64,000 bases of DNA from Bifidobacterium callitrichos DSM 23973 (GCF_000741175.1 NZ_JGYS01000028.1:20070-84069), one strand, 5' to 3'. Shown: positions 32,226 through 44,764, counted from the first letter of the stretch. Translations and numbers: made by a program. Notes: generated from the letters alone by a model not told the origin.

Positions 32226-33455
32226 TCATTGCAGATCGACCGGGATGCAATCGTCCTTGGACATGCCCTGCGCCGCGCACCACGAGCTCGCCGAACCGGT
32301 GTCCGGGAAGCTCTCGCCCGACAGCAGCACGTACCATCCGGTCGTGCCGGTGTTGCGGTAGGTGGGCCAGTCGGAGGAATCGACGAGCAGCGTGTTCGGA
32401 TACTTGGCCTTCATGGTCAGATATTGTTCGTAGATGTCCTGATAATGCCATGTCTTGCCTTCGGCATCGAGGCCGTCGCGCTTGCTGGATAGCTGCGTGG
32501 TGATCGTCGTCATGAAGCCGTTCGCCGCGTTGCGATCGTTGGCGATCTGCCATTGGATCGCCGTCTGCGCCGCACCGTTCGCATCGGCGTCGGGCACCGA
32601 GGCGGCCGCAAGAGCAGATCCGACGCCGGACGTGGAGTCGGATGCGGGCGTCGCGCCGGTCGCGACCTTCACATCGATGCCGCTCGTTGCCGACGTCAGG
32701 TGATCCGCCGAACGCCAGTAGCTGCCGAACGGATAGGACAGTTCGATGGTCCTGCCCGACCTGCCGCTCGTGATCGGTTCCTTCGTGAAGTCGAAGATCG
32801 CGTCGGCGACCGTCGCGCCGTCCTCGGTGAGGGTGACGCGCACGTCCTTGGACGAGAACGTGCCCGCGTCGCATCCCGACGTGAACCTCACGGAGGCGAT
32901 CACACCGTCACCGATCGACTTGATGGAGTCCACCTTGCCCTCGGGCGCGCTCGTGCACGTCTTCGCCGCATCGGACTTGTCTCCTGCGTCGTCCGGCTTC
33001 GGGGCGCTCTGCGAGCTGGCCGCGCCGTTCGACGCGCCCGGTGCCGTCACGCCCGCATCGCGCGAGCCGACGAACCGGATGATGAGGAACGCGGCTATCG
33101 CAACCACGACCACCACTGCCGCCACGATCGCGGCGATCACGGGCGTGGACAGGGATCTTCCGGCGGTCCGCCCCACATCGGCGGCGACGGGGGTGACGTG
33201 CGGCGTGGTCTCCGGCGTTGAAGTGGTCACCGAAGTGGGGACCGGCTGGGAATGCGTATCGTTCTCGACAGGAGCGCCGCACTGCTCGCAGAACCGGTTG
33301 CCCGGGGTGATGACGGCACCGCAGCTCAGGCAGAACACCCGGGACGGTTTCGTCGTCTGCGGGACCGTCGGCACCGGTTCGGACAGCAAATGGCCGCACT
33401 TATTGCAGAATCGATCACCGTCATCACATGCAGCACCGCAATTCGGACAGTTCAT
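32226..33455 (-). CDS. Double zinc-ribbon, single-pass membrane protein
   Basis: A 409-residue protein. Two zinc ribbons lie at the N-terminus (MNCPNCGAACDDGDRFCNKC and FCLSCGAVITPGNRFCEQC). A Thr/Pro linker and a TM helix follow (about 105-130, IAAIVAAVVVVVAIAAFLII). The external part of about 270 residues has four cysteines and resembles stress-type exported domains ('WHYQDIYEQYLTMKAKYPNT'). It is 75 bases upstream of the other zinc-ribbon gene in the same direction. Such proteins may sense or scaffold at the membrane; no specific role can be given. Confidence 0.75.
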   Translation of the reverse strand: MNCPNCGAACDDGDRFCNKCGHLLSEPVPTVPQTTKPSRVFCLSCGAVITPGNRFCEQCGAPVENDTHSQPVPTSVTTSTPETTPHVTPVAADVGRTAGRSLSTPVIAAIVAAVVVVVAIAAFLIIRFVGSRDAGVTAPGASNGAASSQSAPKPDDAGDKSDAAKTCTSAPEGKVDSIKSIGDGVIASVRFTSGCDAGTFSSKDVRVTLTEDGATVADAIFDFTKEPITSGRSGRTIELSYPFGSYWRSADHLTSATSGIDVKVATGATPASDSTSGVGSALAAASVPDADANGAAQTAIQWQIANDRNAANGFMTTITTQLSSKRDGLDAEGKTWHYQDIYEQYLTMKAKYPNTLLVDSSDWPTYRNTGTTGWYVLLSGESFPDTGSASSWCAAQGMSKDDCIPVDLQ

Positions 33456-33541
33456 GGGGACCTTCTCTCTCCCGAAACCCGGTTGATACCATCGTATGCC
33501 CGGAAGGTTCGATTGTCACGCATGCGCTAGAGTGTGGCCTT

Positions 33542-34273
33542 ATGCGAATCCTTGTTGCCGATTGCTCCGCGATCTACTCCGGGCGGCTCAACGCCTCCCT
33601 TCCTCCCGCCAAACGCGTCCTGCTCATCAAGGCGGACAACAGCCTGCTCATCTTCTCCGAACTGGGCTCGTACAAGCCGCTCAACTGGATGGCCGCCCCC
33701 TGCACGATCAGGGAGATCGAGCCTGACGAGAAGCCTGACGAGACCCCGGAGGGAACTCCGGAGGTGACTCCGGACGACAGTCCGATCGAGAAGATCCTGC
33801 GCGTGAGCGCCGCGAAGAGCTCCGACATCCTCGAAGTGACGCTGTACCACGTCTACTCCGACCAGTCCTTCGATCTCGGCCAGGATCCGGGTCTCGTCAA
33901 GGACGGCGTCGAGGACCATCTCCAGCAGTATCTCGCCGCGCAGATCGAACGCATCGGCGAAGGCGCGAAACTCGTGCGACGCGAATATCCGACCGCGATC
34001 GGGCCGGTCGACATCATGGCGGTCAACGCGGACGGCGAGCACGTGGCGATCGAAATCAAACGCCACGGCGGTATCGACGGCGTTGAGCAGCTCACCCGCT
34101 ACTGCGAGCTGCTCAACCGCGACCCGCTGCTCGCCCCGGTCCACGGCATCTTCGCCGCGCAGACCATCACCCCGCAGGCGCGCGTTCTGGCCGAGGACCG
34201 CGGCTTCCGCTGCCTGATCCTCGACTACGAGGACATGAAGGGCACCGAGGACGGGTCGCTGCGGCTGTTCTGA
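33542..34273 (+). CDS. nucS: Mismatch-specific endonuclease NucS/EndoMS
   Basis: A 243-residue protein from ATG 33542 (MRILVADCSAIYSGRL, the usual NucS start). The C-terminal nuclease domain has 'PVDIMAVNADGEHVAIEIKR', the catalytic D...ExK of the family, then 'GIDGVEQLTRYCELLNRDPL'. NucS cuts both strands at mismatches and replaces MutS/MutL in actinobacteria and archaea. Residues 61-80 are an acidic Pro/Thr-rich insert (EPDEKPDETPEGTPEVTPDD) between the DNA-binding and nuclease parts, encoded by short degenerate repeats. It lies next to the atp operon, as in many actinobacteria. Confidence 0.93.
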   Translation: MRILVADCSAIYSGRLNASLPPAKRVLLIKADNSLLIFSELGSYKPLNWMAAPCTIREIEPDEKPDETPEGTPEVTPDDSPIEKILRVSAAKSSDILEVTLYHVYSDQSFDLGQDPGLVKDGVEDHLQQYLAAQIERIGEGAKLVRREYPTAIGPVDIMAVNADGEHVAIEIKRHGGIDGVEQLTRYCELLNRDPLLAPVHGIFAAQTITPQARVLAEDRGFRCLILDYEDMKGTEDGSLRLF

Positions 34274-34282
34274 CGTATGACA

Positions 34283-34332
34283 AAGCGCCTCGGCGCGTTC
34301 TTCCTTTCGGGACGGAACGCGCCGAGGCGCTT
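34283..34332. terminator. Hairpin between nucS and the atp operon
   Basis: An 18-bp perfect stem (arms 34283-34300 and 34315-34332, AAGCGCCTCGGCGCG core) lies between the convergent nucS and atpC genes. Neither side has a strong U run, but the place fits a two-way terminator. Confidence 0.7.
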
Positions 34333-34379
34333 GTCGTTGTTCGCGATGCGAGGCGATCAGTCAGCCGATCGCCACCGGG

Positions 34380-34678
34380 TCACTGCTCCTCCGTAGTGGA
34401 GTACTGCACGTCGCGGCCGCGCTCGACGGCCACGGTGAGCTTGTTCGAATCGAAGGAGATGAATCCGTCGGTCACTTCGAACATGTGGCGATCCTCGTCG
34501 GGTTCAACCACGGTGACCGTGCCCTGCTTGATGATCGTGAGCACCGGCTCATGATCCGGCAGGATGCCCATGCCGCCCTCGGCGGCCGGGATGGTCACGC
34601 TCCTCGCCTCGCCGTGCCACACGGGGTGGTCGGCCGCGACGATGTTGACCTGCATCGTGGTCTTGTCCGATCCAGCCA

Positions 34679-34679
<1 letters not shown>
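34380..34679 (-). CDS. atpC: ATP synthase epsilon subunit
   Basis: A 99-residue protein from the ATG at 34679, which shares a base with the atpD stop (TGATG). It has the beta-sandwich pattern 'QVNIVAADHPVWHGEARSVT', 'GGMGILPDHEPVLTIIKQG' and 'FISFDSNKLTVAVER'. The C-terminal helical hairpin found in many epsilon subunits is missing, so it is a short form as in several actinobacteria. It belongs to the central stalk. It is the last gene of the operon. Confidence 0.95.
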
Positions 34680-36175
<1,496 letters not shown>

Positions 36176-37096
36176 CTACTCTTCCTTTGTATTCAGAGCA
36201 TCGGCGCTGCCGATGATCTCGGTAAGTTCCTGGGTGATCGATGCCTGACGCGAGGCGTTGAGCTTGCGGGTCAGGGAGTCAATCAGATTGCGTGCGTTGT
36301 CGGTCGCCGTGTGCATGGCGTTCTGACGGCTGGCGGTCTCCGAAGCGGCCGCGGTCAGCAGACACTCGTGGATACGCGACTGGATGTACTTCGGCAGAAT
36401 CGCGTCGAGCACCTTCTCAAGGCTGGGCTCGAAGACGTACAGCGGAGCCATCTTGTCCTTGTTCGGCTCCTCGCCGACCTCGGGCGCGGTCGCGGGGGCC
36501 TCCACGATCTCGACCGGCAGCATGCGCAGCACGCGGACCTTCTGGACCACCATGTTGATGAACTCGGTGTAGACGATGTAGAGTTCCGAGACTCCGCCCT
36601 GATCCGCCGGCTTCATGTAGGCGTCCAGCAGCGTGTTGGAGATCGTCTCGGCGATTTCCACGCCGGGCTGGTCGGTGTCGCCCTCCCATGTGGCCACGAC
36701 GTCACGGTTGCGGTACTTGTAGTACGTCGAACCGCGACGCCCGTACACGAACAGCTCCGGCTTTTTGCCGTCATCCTCGAGACGAGCCAGCAGCGACTCG
36801 GTCTCGCGGATGATCGAAGAGGTGTACGGGCCGGCCATGCCACGATCCGAGGTGAGGGCGAGAACAGCCACGCGCGGGTTCTTCTCGTCCTTCACCGCGA
36901 TCGGATGCGTGATATGGGTATGCGCCACCAACGCTTGCACGGCATCGAAAATCGCATCGGTGTACGGCTTCGCGTTCAGGGCCACGTCACGGGCCTTGGC
37001 GATGTGCGAAGACGCGATCATCTCCTGGGCGTTGAAGATCTTCTCCAACGACTCCGTGGAGCGGATGCGTGATTTCAATGCGAGTTGCGAGCCCAT
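36176..37096 (-). CDS. atpG: ATP synthase gamma subunit
   Basis: A 306-residue protein. The long N-terminal helix 'SQLALKSRIRSTESLEKIFN' followed by 'AQEMIASSHIAKAR', the 'ALTSDRGMAGPYTSSI' core, and the C-terminal helix 'ASETASRQNAMHTATDNARN' are standard. There is a short insert (VEAPATAPEVGEEPNKDK region) typical of actinobacterial gamma subunits. It is the rotating shaft of F1. It begins three bases after atpA. Confidence 0.97.
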   Translation of the reverse strand: MGSQLALKSRIRSTESLEKIFNAQEMIASSHIAKARDVALNAKPYTDAIFDAVQALVAHTHITHPIAVKDEKNPRVAVLALTSDRGMAGPYTSSIIRETESLLARLEDDGKKPELFVYGRRGSTYYKYRNRDVVATWEGDTDQPGVEIAETISNTLLDAYMKPADQGGVSELYIVYTEFINMVVQKVRVLRMLPVEIVEAPATAPEVGEEPNKDKMAPLYVFEPSLEKVLDAILPKYIQSRIHECLLTAAASETASRQNAMHTATDNARNLIDSLTRKLNASRQASITQELTEIIGSADALNTKEE

Positions 37097-37099
37097 GGC

Positions 37100-38728
<1,629 letters not shown>

Positions 38729-38794
38729 GATCACTCCTTCATTACTTATCTATTATTCGGGTCAAGTCTTGAAAAACTTGGGTGTCAGGCGGTG

Positions 38795-39622
38795 TCAGGA
38801 CTCCGCCTTGACGGTGCGACGCAGGTTCTCGAGCTGCGCGACCACGGTGTTGTCCGTGACCTCGTCGCCGATCTGGATGCGCATGCCGCCCAGCACGGAC
38901 GGGTCGACCACCGAGTTGATGTGGACCGCGCGTCCGGCCTTGGCGGAGTACACCTTGGTCAGTCGGGCGATCTGCTCCTTCGTCAGCGGGGAGGCGGTGG
39001 TCACGGTGACCATAGACTCGCCCATATGACGGGAGAACTTGTTGATCAGCCACTGGATGGTCTCCAGATAGCGGCGGCGACGCAGGTTGCAGGTGGCGTG
39101 CTCAGCGAGACGCTCCGTGACCTTGTTGAGATGCTTGTCGTCGAACAGCTCGTGGAACAGCTTCACACGGGCCTCGCTCGGCGCCTGATCGTCGTACAGC
39201 TTGGCGCGCACGACCGGTAGTCCCAGCAGGGCCGAATGCAGCTCGGCCAGCTCGACGGAGACCTTGAGGGTGGCGTCCGTGGCGTCCGCGTAGTACATCA
39301 TCGCGTCGACGCCGAAGTCCTCGACGGCGTTGGCGATGTCCTTGGCGCGGCTCCACCGGCGCGAGACCAAGTCGGTCATGATCTCCATCGTCAGCGGATG
39401 GGCCTTGCCGCCGACCAGCGTCTCAAGCACGGCGACCTTGTCGGCCACCGGGCGCGACGGGTCGGTGAGCGCGCGTTCAAGCTGGATGTTATGGTCGAGT
39501 ACGCTGGTCAGCGAGAACAGTTCGTTCCCGATGCGCCAGTTCTCCTCGCCCGCATCACGCAGCTTGGGTGCCAGCGAGTCACGTGAGACGCGATCAGCGA
39601 TGCGCGATGCCTCTCCTCGCAT
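38795..39622 (-). CDS. atpH: ATP synthase delta subunit, long actinobacterial form
   Basis: A 275-residue protein with GGGAGGTGACC before the ATG. E. coli delta has about 177 residues; the long form has an N-terminal extension ('RIADRVSRDSLAPKLRDAGE') and a family-typical C-terminus ('KEQIARLTKVYSAKAGRAVH', 'SVVDPSVLGGMRIQIGDEVT'). It connects the peripheral stalk to the top of F1. It lies between atpF and atpA. Confidence 0.95.
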   Translation of the reverse strand: MRGEASRIADRVSRDSLAPKLRDAGEENWRIGNELFSLTSVLDHNIQLERALTDPSRPVADKVAVLETLVGGKAHPLTMEIMTDLVSRRWSRAKDIANAVEDFGVDAMMYYADATDATLKVSVELAELHSALLGLPVVRAKLYDDQAPSEARVKLFHELFDDKHLNKVTERLAEHATCNLRRRRYLETIQWLINKFSRHMGESMVTVTTASPLTKEQIARLTKVYSAKAGRAVHINSVVDPSVLGGMRIQIGDEVTDNTVVAQLENLRRTVKAES

Positions 39623-39669
39623 TGGTCACCTCCCTTTCCTTGACGTCATTGACGACGTTATTGACGAAG

Positions 39670-40191
39670 TCACTTCTTGTCGCTGTCCAGATCGTCGATC
39701 ATCTGGTCGATCATCGACGACTGCACGTCGGCGTTCTCGAGCTTGGAGCCGAGGATCTTGCCGGCGAGGGCCGCGGCAAGCGTGCCGACTTCGCCCTTGA
39801 GGCTGACCATCGCCTGACGGTGCTGCGATTCGATGGAGCGCTGCGCGTTGGCGGTGATCTGCGCCGCGTCGGATTCGGCGCGGGAACGTGCGTCGGCGAT
39901 GATGTGCGATGCCTCGGCGCGGGCGTCGTCACGGATCTTGGCCGCCTCGACGCGAGCGGTGCTCAGCTGCGCCTCATACTTGGCCTTGGCTTCGTCGGCG
40001 TCCTTCTTGGCCTGCTCGGCCTTGGCGATGTTGCCTTCGATCCTGGCCGCACGTTCGTCGAAGATCGCGTTGAACTTCGGCATGAAGAACTTGTAGAAGA
40101 ACACCGCAACGATGACGAGGATGATCAGAGACCATACGATGTCGTAGACCTGCGGAATGAACAGCTGGATTCCGTCTGCCGCGAGTGCCAT
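39670..40191 (-). CDS. atpF: ATP synthase b subunit
   Basis: A 173-residue protein (MALAADGIQLFIPQVYDIVW). One TM helix (about 15-35) is followed by a long charged helix ('RAARIEGNIAKAEQAKKDAD' to 'SRAESDAAQITANAQRS') that dimerises as the peripheral stalk. It follows atpE by 54 bases. Confidence 0.95.
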   Translation of the reverse strand: MALAADGIQLFIPQVYDIVWSLIILVIVAVFFYKFFMPKFNAIFDERAARIEGNIAKAEQAKKDADEAKAKYEAQLSTARVEAAKIRDDARAEASHIIADARSRAESDAAQITANAQRSIESQHRQAMVSLKGEVGTLAAALAGKILGSKLENADVQSSMIDQMIDDLDSDKK

Positions 40192-40245
40192 CAAGCCCTC
40201 CTTTCAGTGATGGACATATCGGTTTTCGTCTGTGGGTCTGATCGC

Positions 40246-40506
<261 letters not shown>

Positions 40507-40517
40507 TTATAAATCTT

Positions 40518-40527
40518 GGGGGGGGGG
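40518..40527 (+). repeat. Run of ten G between atpB and atpE
   Basis: Ten consecutive Gs on the plus strand (C10 in the atp transcript) lie in the 128-base gap between atpB and atpE, next to a small GC hairpin (CCCACC/GGGTGG). Confidence 0.85.
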
Positions 40528-40604
40528 CTCCCACCGGGTGGGGCGCCTGTCGGCGATGCCGCCGCGCCGCTAGCGACCCGGAAGGAATCAGCCGGGGCGA
40601 CCGG

Positions 40605-41417
40605 TCAGTCGGCCTCCGGGTAGCTCAGGTTGATGTACACGGTCGAGAGGATGGCGAACACGTAGGCCTGCAGGAAGGCGACGAACGCCTCGAAGCATGT
40701 CATCGCCGCGCCGCCGAGGAACCACACGGCACCGACCGGGATGCCCTGCATCTTGTTGACCGCATCGACCATCCAGTACTGTGCGAACGCGAGGCAGGTC
40801 GCGACCATGAGGTGGCCGGAGACCATGTTGGCGAACAGACGGATCGTCAGGGACGCCGGACGGATGATGAGCAGCTCGAGGATGTTGATCGGGGCGAGCA
40901 GGATGTAGACCGGCCACGGCACGCCCGGCGTGAACAGCTCGTGGCGCAGGTAGTGGCCGAGGCCCTGCTCGCGGATGGCCGCGATCCAGTACTGGATCAG
41001 CGTCCAGACGGCGAACACCAGAGGCATCACGACCGTGGCGGTGGCCGCCATGTTCATGCCCGGGATGATGCCGCACAGATTGAATACGAAGATCGTGAAG
41101 AACAGCGTCGCGATCATCGGCACGTATCGCTTGCCGCGGACCTCGCCCATCACGTCGTAGACGATCTTGTCTCGAACGAACTCGATGCCGTATTCGACGA
41201 CGCCCTGCCAGCGGCCCGGAATCAGCTTGGCGCGGCTTGCGGTCAGGCCAAGCACCACGAGGAGCACGACGGTGGCGACGATACGGATGAGGATGATGCG
41301 GTTGATCGCGAACGGAGTCCCTTGGAACAGGATCTCCGGGGGGAGAAAGTCGTTGACGCTCGGCAGTTCGGGCTCAGCTGCCGCCAGCAGCACGCTCGAA
41401 GCGAACTCTCCTACCAT
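40605..41417 (-). CDS. atpB: ATP synthase a subunit
   Basis: A 270-residue membrane protein with five to six TM helices and AGGAGG before its ATG. The essential Arg is in 'SLTIRLFANMVSGH', with 'FNLCGIIPGMNMAATATVVM' and 'FEAFVAFLQAYVFAIL' as further family marks. It forms the proton half-channels against the c ring. It is the first gene of the operon; no atpI is seen upstream. The promoter should lie in the 560-base gap before it, where GTATAGAC about 40 bases upstream could be a -10 region. Confidence 0.97.
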   Translation of the reverse strand: MVGEFASSVLLAAAEPELPSVNDFLPPEILFQGTPFAINRIILIRIVATVVLLVVLGLTASRAKLIPGRWQGVVEYGIEFVRDKIVYDVMGEVRGKRYVPMIATLFFTIFVFNLCGIIPGMNMAATATVVMPLVFAVWTLIQYWIAAIREQGLGHYLRHELFTPGVPWPVYILLAPINILELLIIRPASLTIRLFANMVSGHLMVATCLAFAQYWMVDAVNKMQGIPVGAVWFLGGAAMTCFEAFVAFLQAYVFAILSTVYINLSYPEAD

Positions 41418-41983
41418 TCCACGCCTCCTGCTTCTTGAAATCAGCTGTCAGTCTATACCCGACGGTGCGGGGAATATGTCCGAGACGTTACCGTGCATGC
41501 GGTCGGTTCGCGGCTGCATGCAGGAGTTCAGGCGCCGGGCGGCGAACCGTCCTCTTCTCTGTTCCGTGCGGGTCATGGCACCGTATGCCGTTGGATATGC
41601 GTTCAGCCGAACGCATCCTCACGGCATTCGGCTCCGAATGACTGATGCAAATTATTTGCCTTCGTTCGGACAATTGCAAGCCGGTTCCGGGGTTTTCCCG
41701 AAGTTGTTCGGGTCTTTGCTGCAAAACCGCGGATTTCCGCCCGTTTCCCGGGCGTTTCGCGGCGATTTGTCTATCTTTCGAGCGCGATATACATGCAGAT
41801 ATATGTGCAGATCAGCCCCGATGGAGCCGGTCGCAATGCACATTTGCGCACACAAGCGAGCAATTGTGTCGCTTTTACTTGAACATGACGGTCCACGATA
41901 CGGACACGACATGGTTCATTCCCCGACATGCACATGTCCGCAACACGGACGGACATCACGAATGGACATCGCGGAAAGGATCG
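41418..41983. other. Intergenic stretch upstream of the atp operon
   Basis: About 565 bases without a convincing gene, more AT-rich than the flanks. It contains the atp promoter region, short palindromes (CATGCAGATATATGTGCAGAT area near 41790) and repeated Pro/Arg-coding-like GCN runs but no RNA gene that can be recognised. Confidence 0.5.
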
Positions 41984-43021
41984 TCACTCCCCGCGGATCA
42001 CGCCGTATCCGTCATGAAGGAACGGGGCGAAATCGTCCTCACGCGGAGCGCCCGGCTCGTGGCGGATCGAGCGATCAGTACCGAGCCGCTTCTCGGCCCG
42101 AAGCTCCGGCACCTCGGTCAGGTCGTACGGCGTGGTCTGATACACCCAGTTGAGCCAGTTGCGCCACAGCAGATTGGCGTGCGCGCGCCACGCGAACAGC
42201 GGCTCCAAGCTCGGATCGTCATGCGGGAAGTAGTTGGTCGGGAACGGGACGTTGTCGAGCCCCTTGGCCATATCACGCTCGTACTCCTCCTTGAGCGTGT
42301 ACTTGCCGTACTCCCAGTGCCCGAGCGCAAACACCTCGGAGAAGTCGCGCGTGGCGATGAGCCCCGGCCCCGATTGCGGCCCCCACGTGAGGATCTGCAG
42401 ATCGGGGTTCGCCCGAACGTCATCCTCGTTCACGCCGGCGAGTCGCGAGTGTGGCTGCAGGTCGATCTCGTCGAAGCCGTTGGTCAGGAAGCAGTACTCG
42501 TCCTGCAGATACTGCGGGAAGACGCCGAAGATCTTGGTGGGGTAATCGACCTTGCGCACGCCGTATCGGTAGTTGAGTGCGCCCATCGCGCCCCAACACA
42601 GGTACATCGTCGAGAAGACGTGCGTCGACGCCCAGTCGAGGATCGCCTTGAACTCCTCCCAGTAGTCGACCTGATCGAACGGCAGATGCTCGACCGGCGC
42701 GCCGGTGACGACGAAGCCGTCGTAGTAGTTGTCGCGGAACGCGTCGAGGTTCTCGTAGAACTTGAGCAGGTGGTCGGCCGACACGTGCGTCGACTCGTGC
42801 GTCGAGGTCTTCATGAAGTCGACCTCGACCTGCAGCGGCGACTTCGAGATGAGACGCAGCAGCTGGGTCTCCGTCTCGATCTTCTTGGGCATGAGGTTCA
42901 GGATCACCAGTTTGAGCGGGCGGACGCGCTGACGCTCCGCTTCGGGCTTCTCGAGCGCGAAGATGCGCTCCGAGTCGAGGATGGCTCTGGCCGGAAGGCC
43001 ACTGGGAATCTTGATAGGCAT
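41984..43021 (-). CDS. metA: Homoserine O-acetyltransferase, MetA family
   Basis: A 345-residue protein. Catalytic residues fall at the family positions: Cys142 ('MYLCWGAMGAL'), His235 and Glu237 ('GHWEYGK'). Residue 111 is Glu in 'TGAPVEHLPF'; in this family Glu at 111 goes with acetyl-CoA and Gly with succinyl-CoA, so the product should be O-acetylhomoserine for methionine synthesis. It is a cytoplasmic enzyme, alone and not in an operon, divergent from the tRNA-Met gene. The C-terminus extends about 40 residues past the E. coli end. Confidence 0.95.
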   Translation of the reverse strand: MPIKIPSGLPARAILDSERIFALEKPEAERQRVRPLKLVILNLMPKKIETETQLLRLISKSPLQVEVDFMKTSTHESTHVSADHLLKFYENLDAFRDNYYDGFVVTGAPVEHLPFDQVDYWEEFKAILDWASTHVFSTMYLCWGAMGALNYRYGVRKVDYPTKIFGVFPQYLQDEYCFLTNGFDEIDLQPHSRLAGVNEDDVRANPDLQILTWGPQSGPGLIATRDFSEVFALGHWEYGKYTLKEEYERDMAKGLDNVPFPTNYFPHDDPSLEPLFAWRAHANLLWRNWLNWVYQTTPYDLTEVPELRAEKRLGTDRSIRHEPGAPREDDFAPFLHDGYGVIRGE

Positions 43022-43135
43022 GTCTTCATTATGGTATGCGCGCGGATATGCGGCGCGGCGACCCTCATACTTCTTTCTTATGGCCGACTATCAGCACGTT
43101 CCTTTTCGAGGCGACTACAGCGCGACACGCCGGGG

Positions 43136-43163
43136 TTGACGTATTTCGATTCGACGGTAAATT
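43136..43163 (+). promoter_or_regulatory. Promoter of initiator tRNA
   Basis: TTGACG (43136-43141), 16-base spacer, TAAATT (43158-43163). Transcription would start about 22 bases before the mature tRNA end. Confidence 0.6.
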
Positions 43164-43191
43164 AGATAGAGCTGTCGCAAAGACAAGCCGA

Positions 43192-43268
43192 CGCGGGGTG
43201 GAGCAGCTCGGTAGCTCGCTGGGCTCATAACCCAGAGGTCCATGGTTCAAATCCATGCCCCGCTACCA
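43192..43268 (+). tRNA. Initiator tRNA-fMet (CAT)
   Basis: Acceptor CGCGGGG/CCCCGCT leaves position 1 C opposite 72 T unpaired, the initiator hallmark. The anticodon stem is CTGGG/CCCAG with three G-C pairs, loop CTCATAA (CAT). The T arm is CATGG/CCATG. CCA is encoded. Confidence 0.95.
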
Positions 43269-43274
43269 ACGAAC

Positions 43275-43309
43275 AAATGGTCGAAAACCTTCATGGTTTT
43301 CGACCATTT
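43275..43309 (+). terminator. Terminator after tRNA-fMet
   Basis: A perfect 15-bp stem (43275-43289 with 43295-43309, AAATGGTCGAAAACC) with a TTCAT loop, then CGTTTTC, six bases after the tRNA end. Confidence 0.88.
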
Positions 43310-43370
43310 TCGTTTTCTCCTCATGCCGGTTTTCTGGACTATAGGTTTTCAGGTGCCGGGTCGTGGGAGG

Positions 43371-44471
43371 TCACGCTTTATGTCTGCGGATGACGACGAG
43401 CATGAACGCCCCGACTCCGAGCGTGGAGACGACGATCAGGATGATGGCGCCGACGTTGACGCCGGTTTTGGCGAGGGTTTTGCCGGTGCCGTATTTCTGC
43501 GCGGAGATCTGCTTGAGGATGTCGACGTCGCCGCCGTCTCCGTTCTGCTTGTCGGCATCGGGCGCCGGGGCGTCGCCACCATCCTGCTCGTTCTTGTCGT
43601 CGGGTTCACCCGGCTCCGGTTCGGGATTGGGATTCGGGGCGGGGCCGGGCTCCTCGGGGTCGTCGACCTGTTCGCCGTCGGCGATGACGACGTGCGCGTG
43701 GCCGAGATCGTCGAATCGCGTGGCTGCGGCCTTCGCACGATCGTCACCGTCGAAACGCCACATGAACACGTACCAGCCAGGTTTGTCGACCGTGATGGTC
43801 ACCGGCTTGCCGTCCGACCCCTCCTCGCCGTCGCCGATGCGGATACGCCCGTTGACGGCCGGATACTCCCACGAGCCGATCCGCTTATGGTTCCGGTCCT
43901 CGTACGGCTCCTCGTTGCCGACCGGGCGATTGAGATCGCTGAACAGGTCCTCGGCCTTGATCGTATCGAAGTTCGCGCCTCCGGACCACCACCAGAGGGT
44001 GACGGTCACGTTCGCTTTATCCCCATCGACGGTGGTGTGGTCGTCGGGGAATCCCGTCACGTCGAAGGTGTCGGCGATCGTCGAACCGACGCCGACCGGC
44101 TTGTGTTGGGTGGTCGGCGATGTGGCCTTCGGTTCGCTCTGCGTGGGACCAGGTTCGGGTTCTGGCTCAGGTTCAGGATTGGGCTCTGGCTCAGGTTCGG
44201 GCTCAGGATTGGGTTCGGGCTCAGGTTCAGGTGTCGGCTTGTCCGGATCGGGCTGCTCGGGTTCGGGCCGCTCGTCGCCGTCGCCATCGTCAATGCCGCT
44301 CGCGCCATCGTCCGCGGATCGCACGACACCGGCTGCGGCATCGGCCTGCACGGCGTGCGCGGTCCCCGCCGGCATCGCGATCATCGCGGCCGCGACCAGC
44401 AGCGCCGCCCCGGCTACGAGCGGACGGCGCCATCGGCCATCCGAAGCAATGCGTGGCATATCGTTCCTCAT
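43371..44471 (-). CDS. Cell-wall anchored surface protein with LAKTG sorting motif
   Basis: A 366-residue protein; ATG 44471 follows AAAGGA and starts a signal peptide (MRNDMPRIASDGRWRRPLVA then a hydrophobic run to MPAGTAHA). A Pro-Glu repeat region (about 70-115, PEPEPNPEP type) should span the wall. The middle domain (about 130-270) is a beta-rich external part ('VTLWWWSGGANFDTIKAEDL', 'PGWYVFMWRFDGDDRAKAA'). The C-terminus has LAKTG, a TM helix and RRHKA, a class E sortase (LAXTG) signal. No sortase lies nearby. Its ligand is unknown. Confidence 0.85.
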   Translation of the reverse strand: MRNDMPRIASDGRWRRPLVAGAALLVAAAMIAMPAGTAHAVQADAAAGVVRSADDGASGIDDGDGDERPEPEQPDPDKPTPEPEPEPNPEPEPEPEPNPEPEPEPEPGPTQSEPKATSPTTQHKPVGVGSTIADTFDVTGFPDDHTTVDGDKANVTVTLWWWSGGANFDTIKAEDLFSDLNRPVGNEEPYEDRNHKRIGSWEYPAVNGRIRIGDGEEGSDGKPVTITVDKPGWYVFMWRFDGDDRAKAAATRFDDLGHAHVVIADGEQVDDPEEPGPAPNPNPEPEPGEPDDKNEQDGGDAPAPDADKQNGDGGDVDILKQISAQKYGTGKTLAKTGVNVGAIILIVVSTLGVGAFMLVVIRRHKA

Positions 44472-44764
44472 GATTGTGTCCTTTCCCACGCACGCGAACC
44501 ATCGTGCATCATCGCGCATGTTACGTGCGTGTTACATATCCGCCCCGCGCCTGTCGCGAAACGACGGATCGTCCGATGCCCTTCACCGGACGCATGCGAC
44601 CACACTGTCAGCTCCGCACTCCTCTTGTCCCGTCATGCGGACGATGTGGACGGAAACCCTTTCCCCCGGCGTGTTGTGGATGACTGTCCAGCCCGGAACA
44701 GGCACATGACAACGTTGTGCTCGCTCACATGATCAGGCGCAAGTAGGGGGAACACCCCATCTTG

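Noticed and set aside
41652..41912. Small ORFs in the atpB-metA gap
   Set aside because: No ribosome site, no domain pattern and low-complexity translations; treated as non-coding.
44150..44235. Repeats in the surface protein gene as a separate repeat element
   Set aside because: They are in frame and encode the Pro-Glu stalk, so they belong to the gene.
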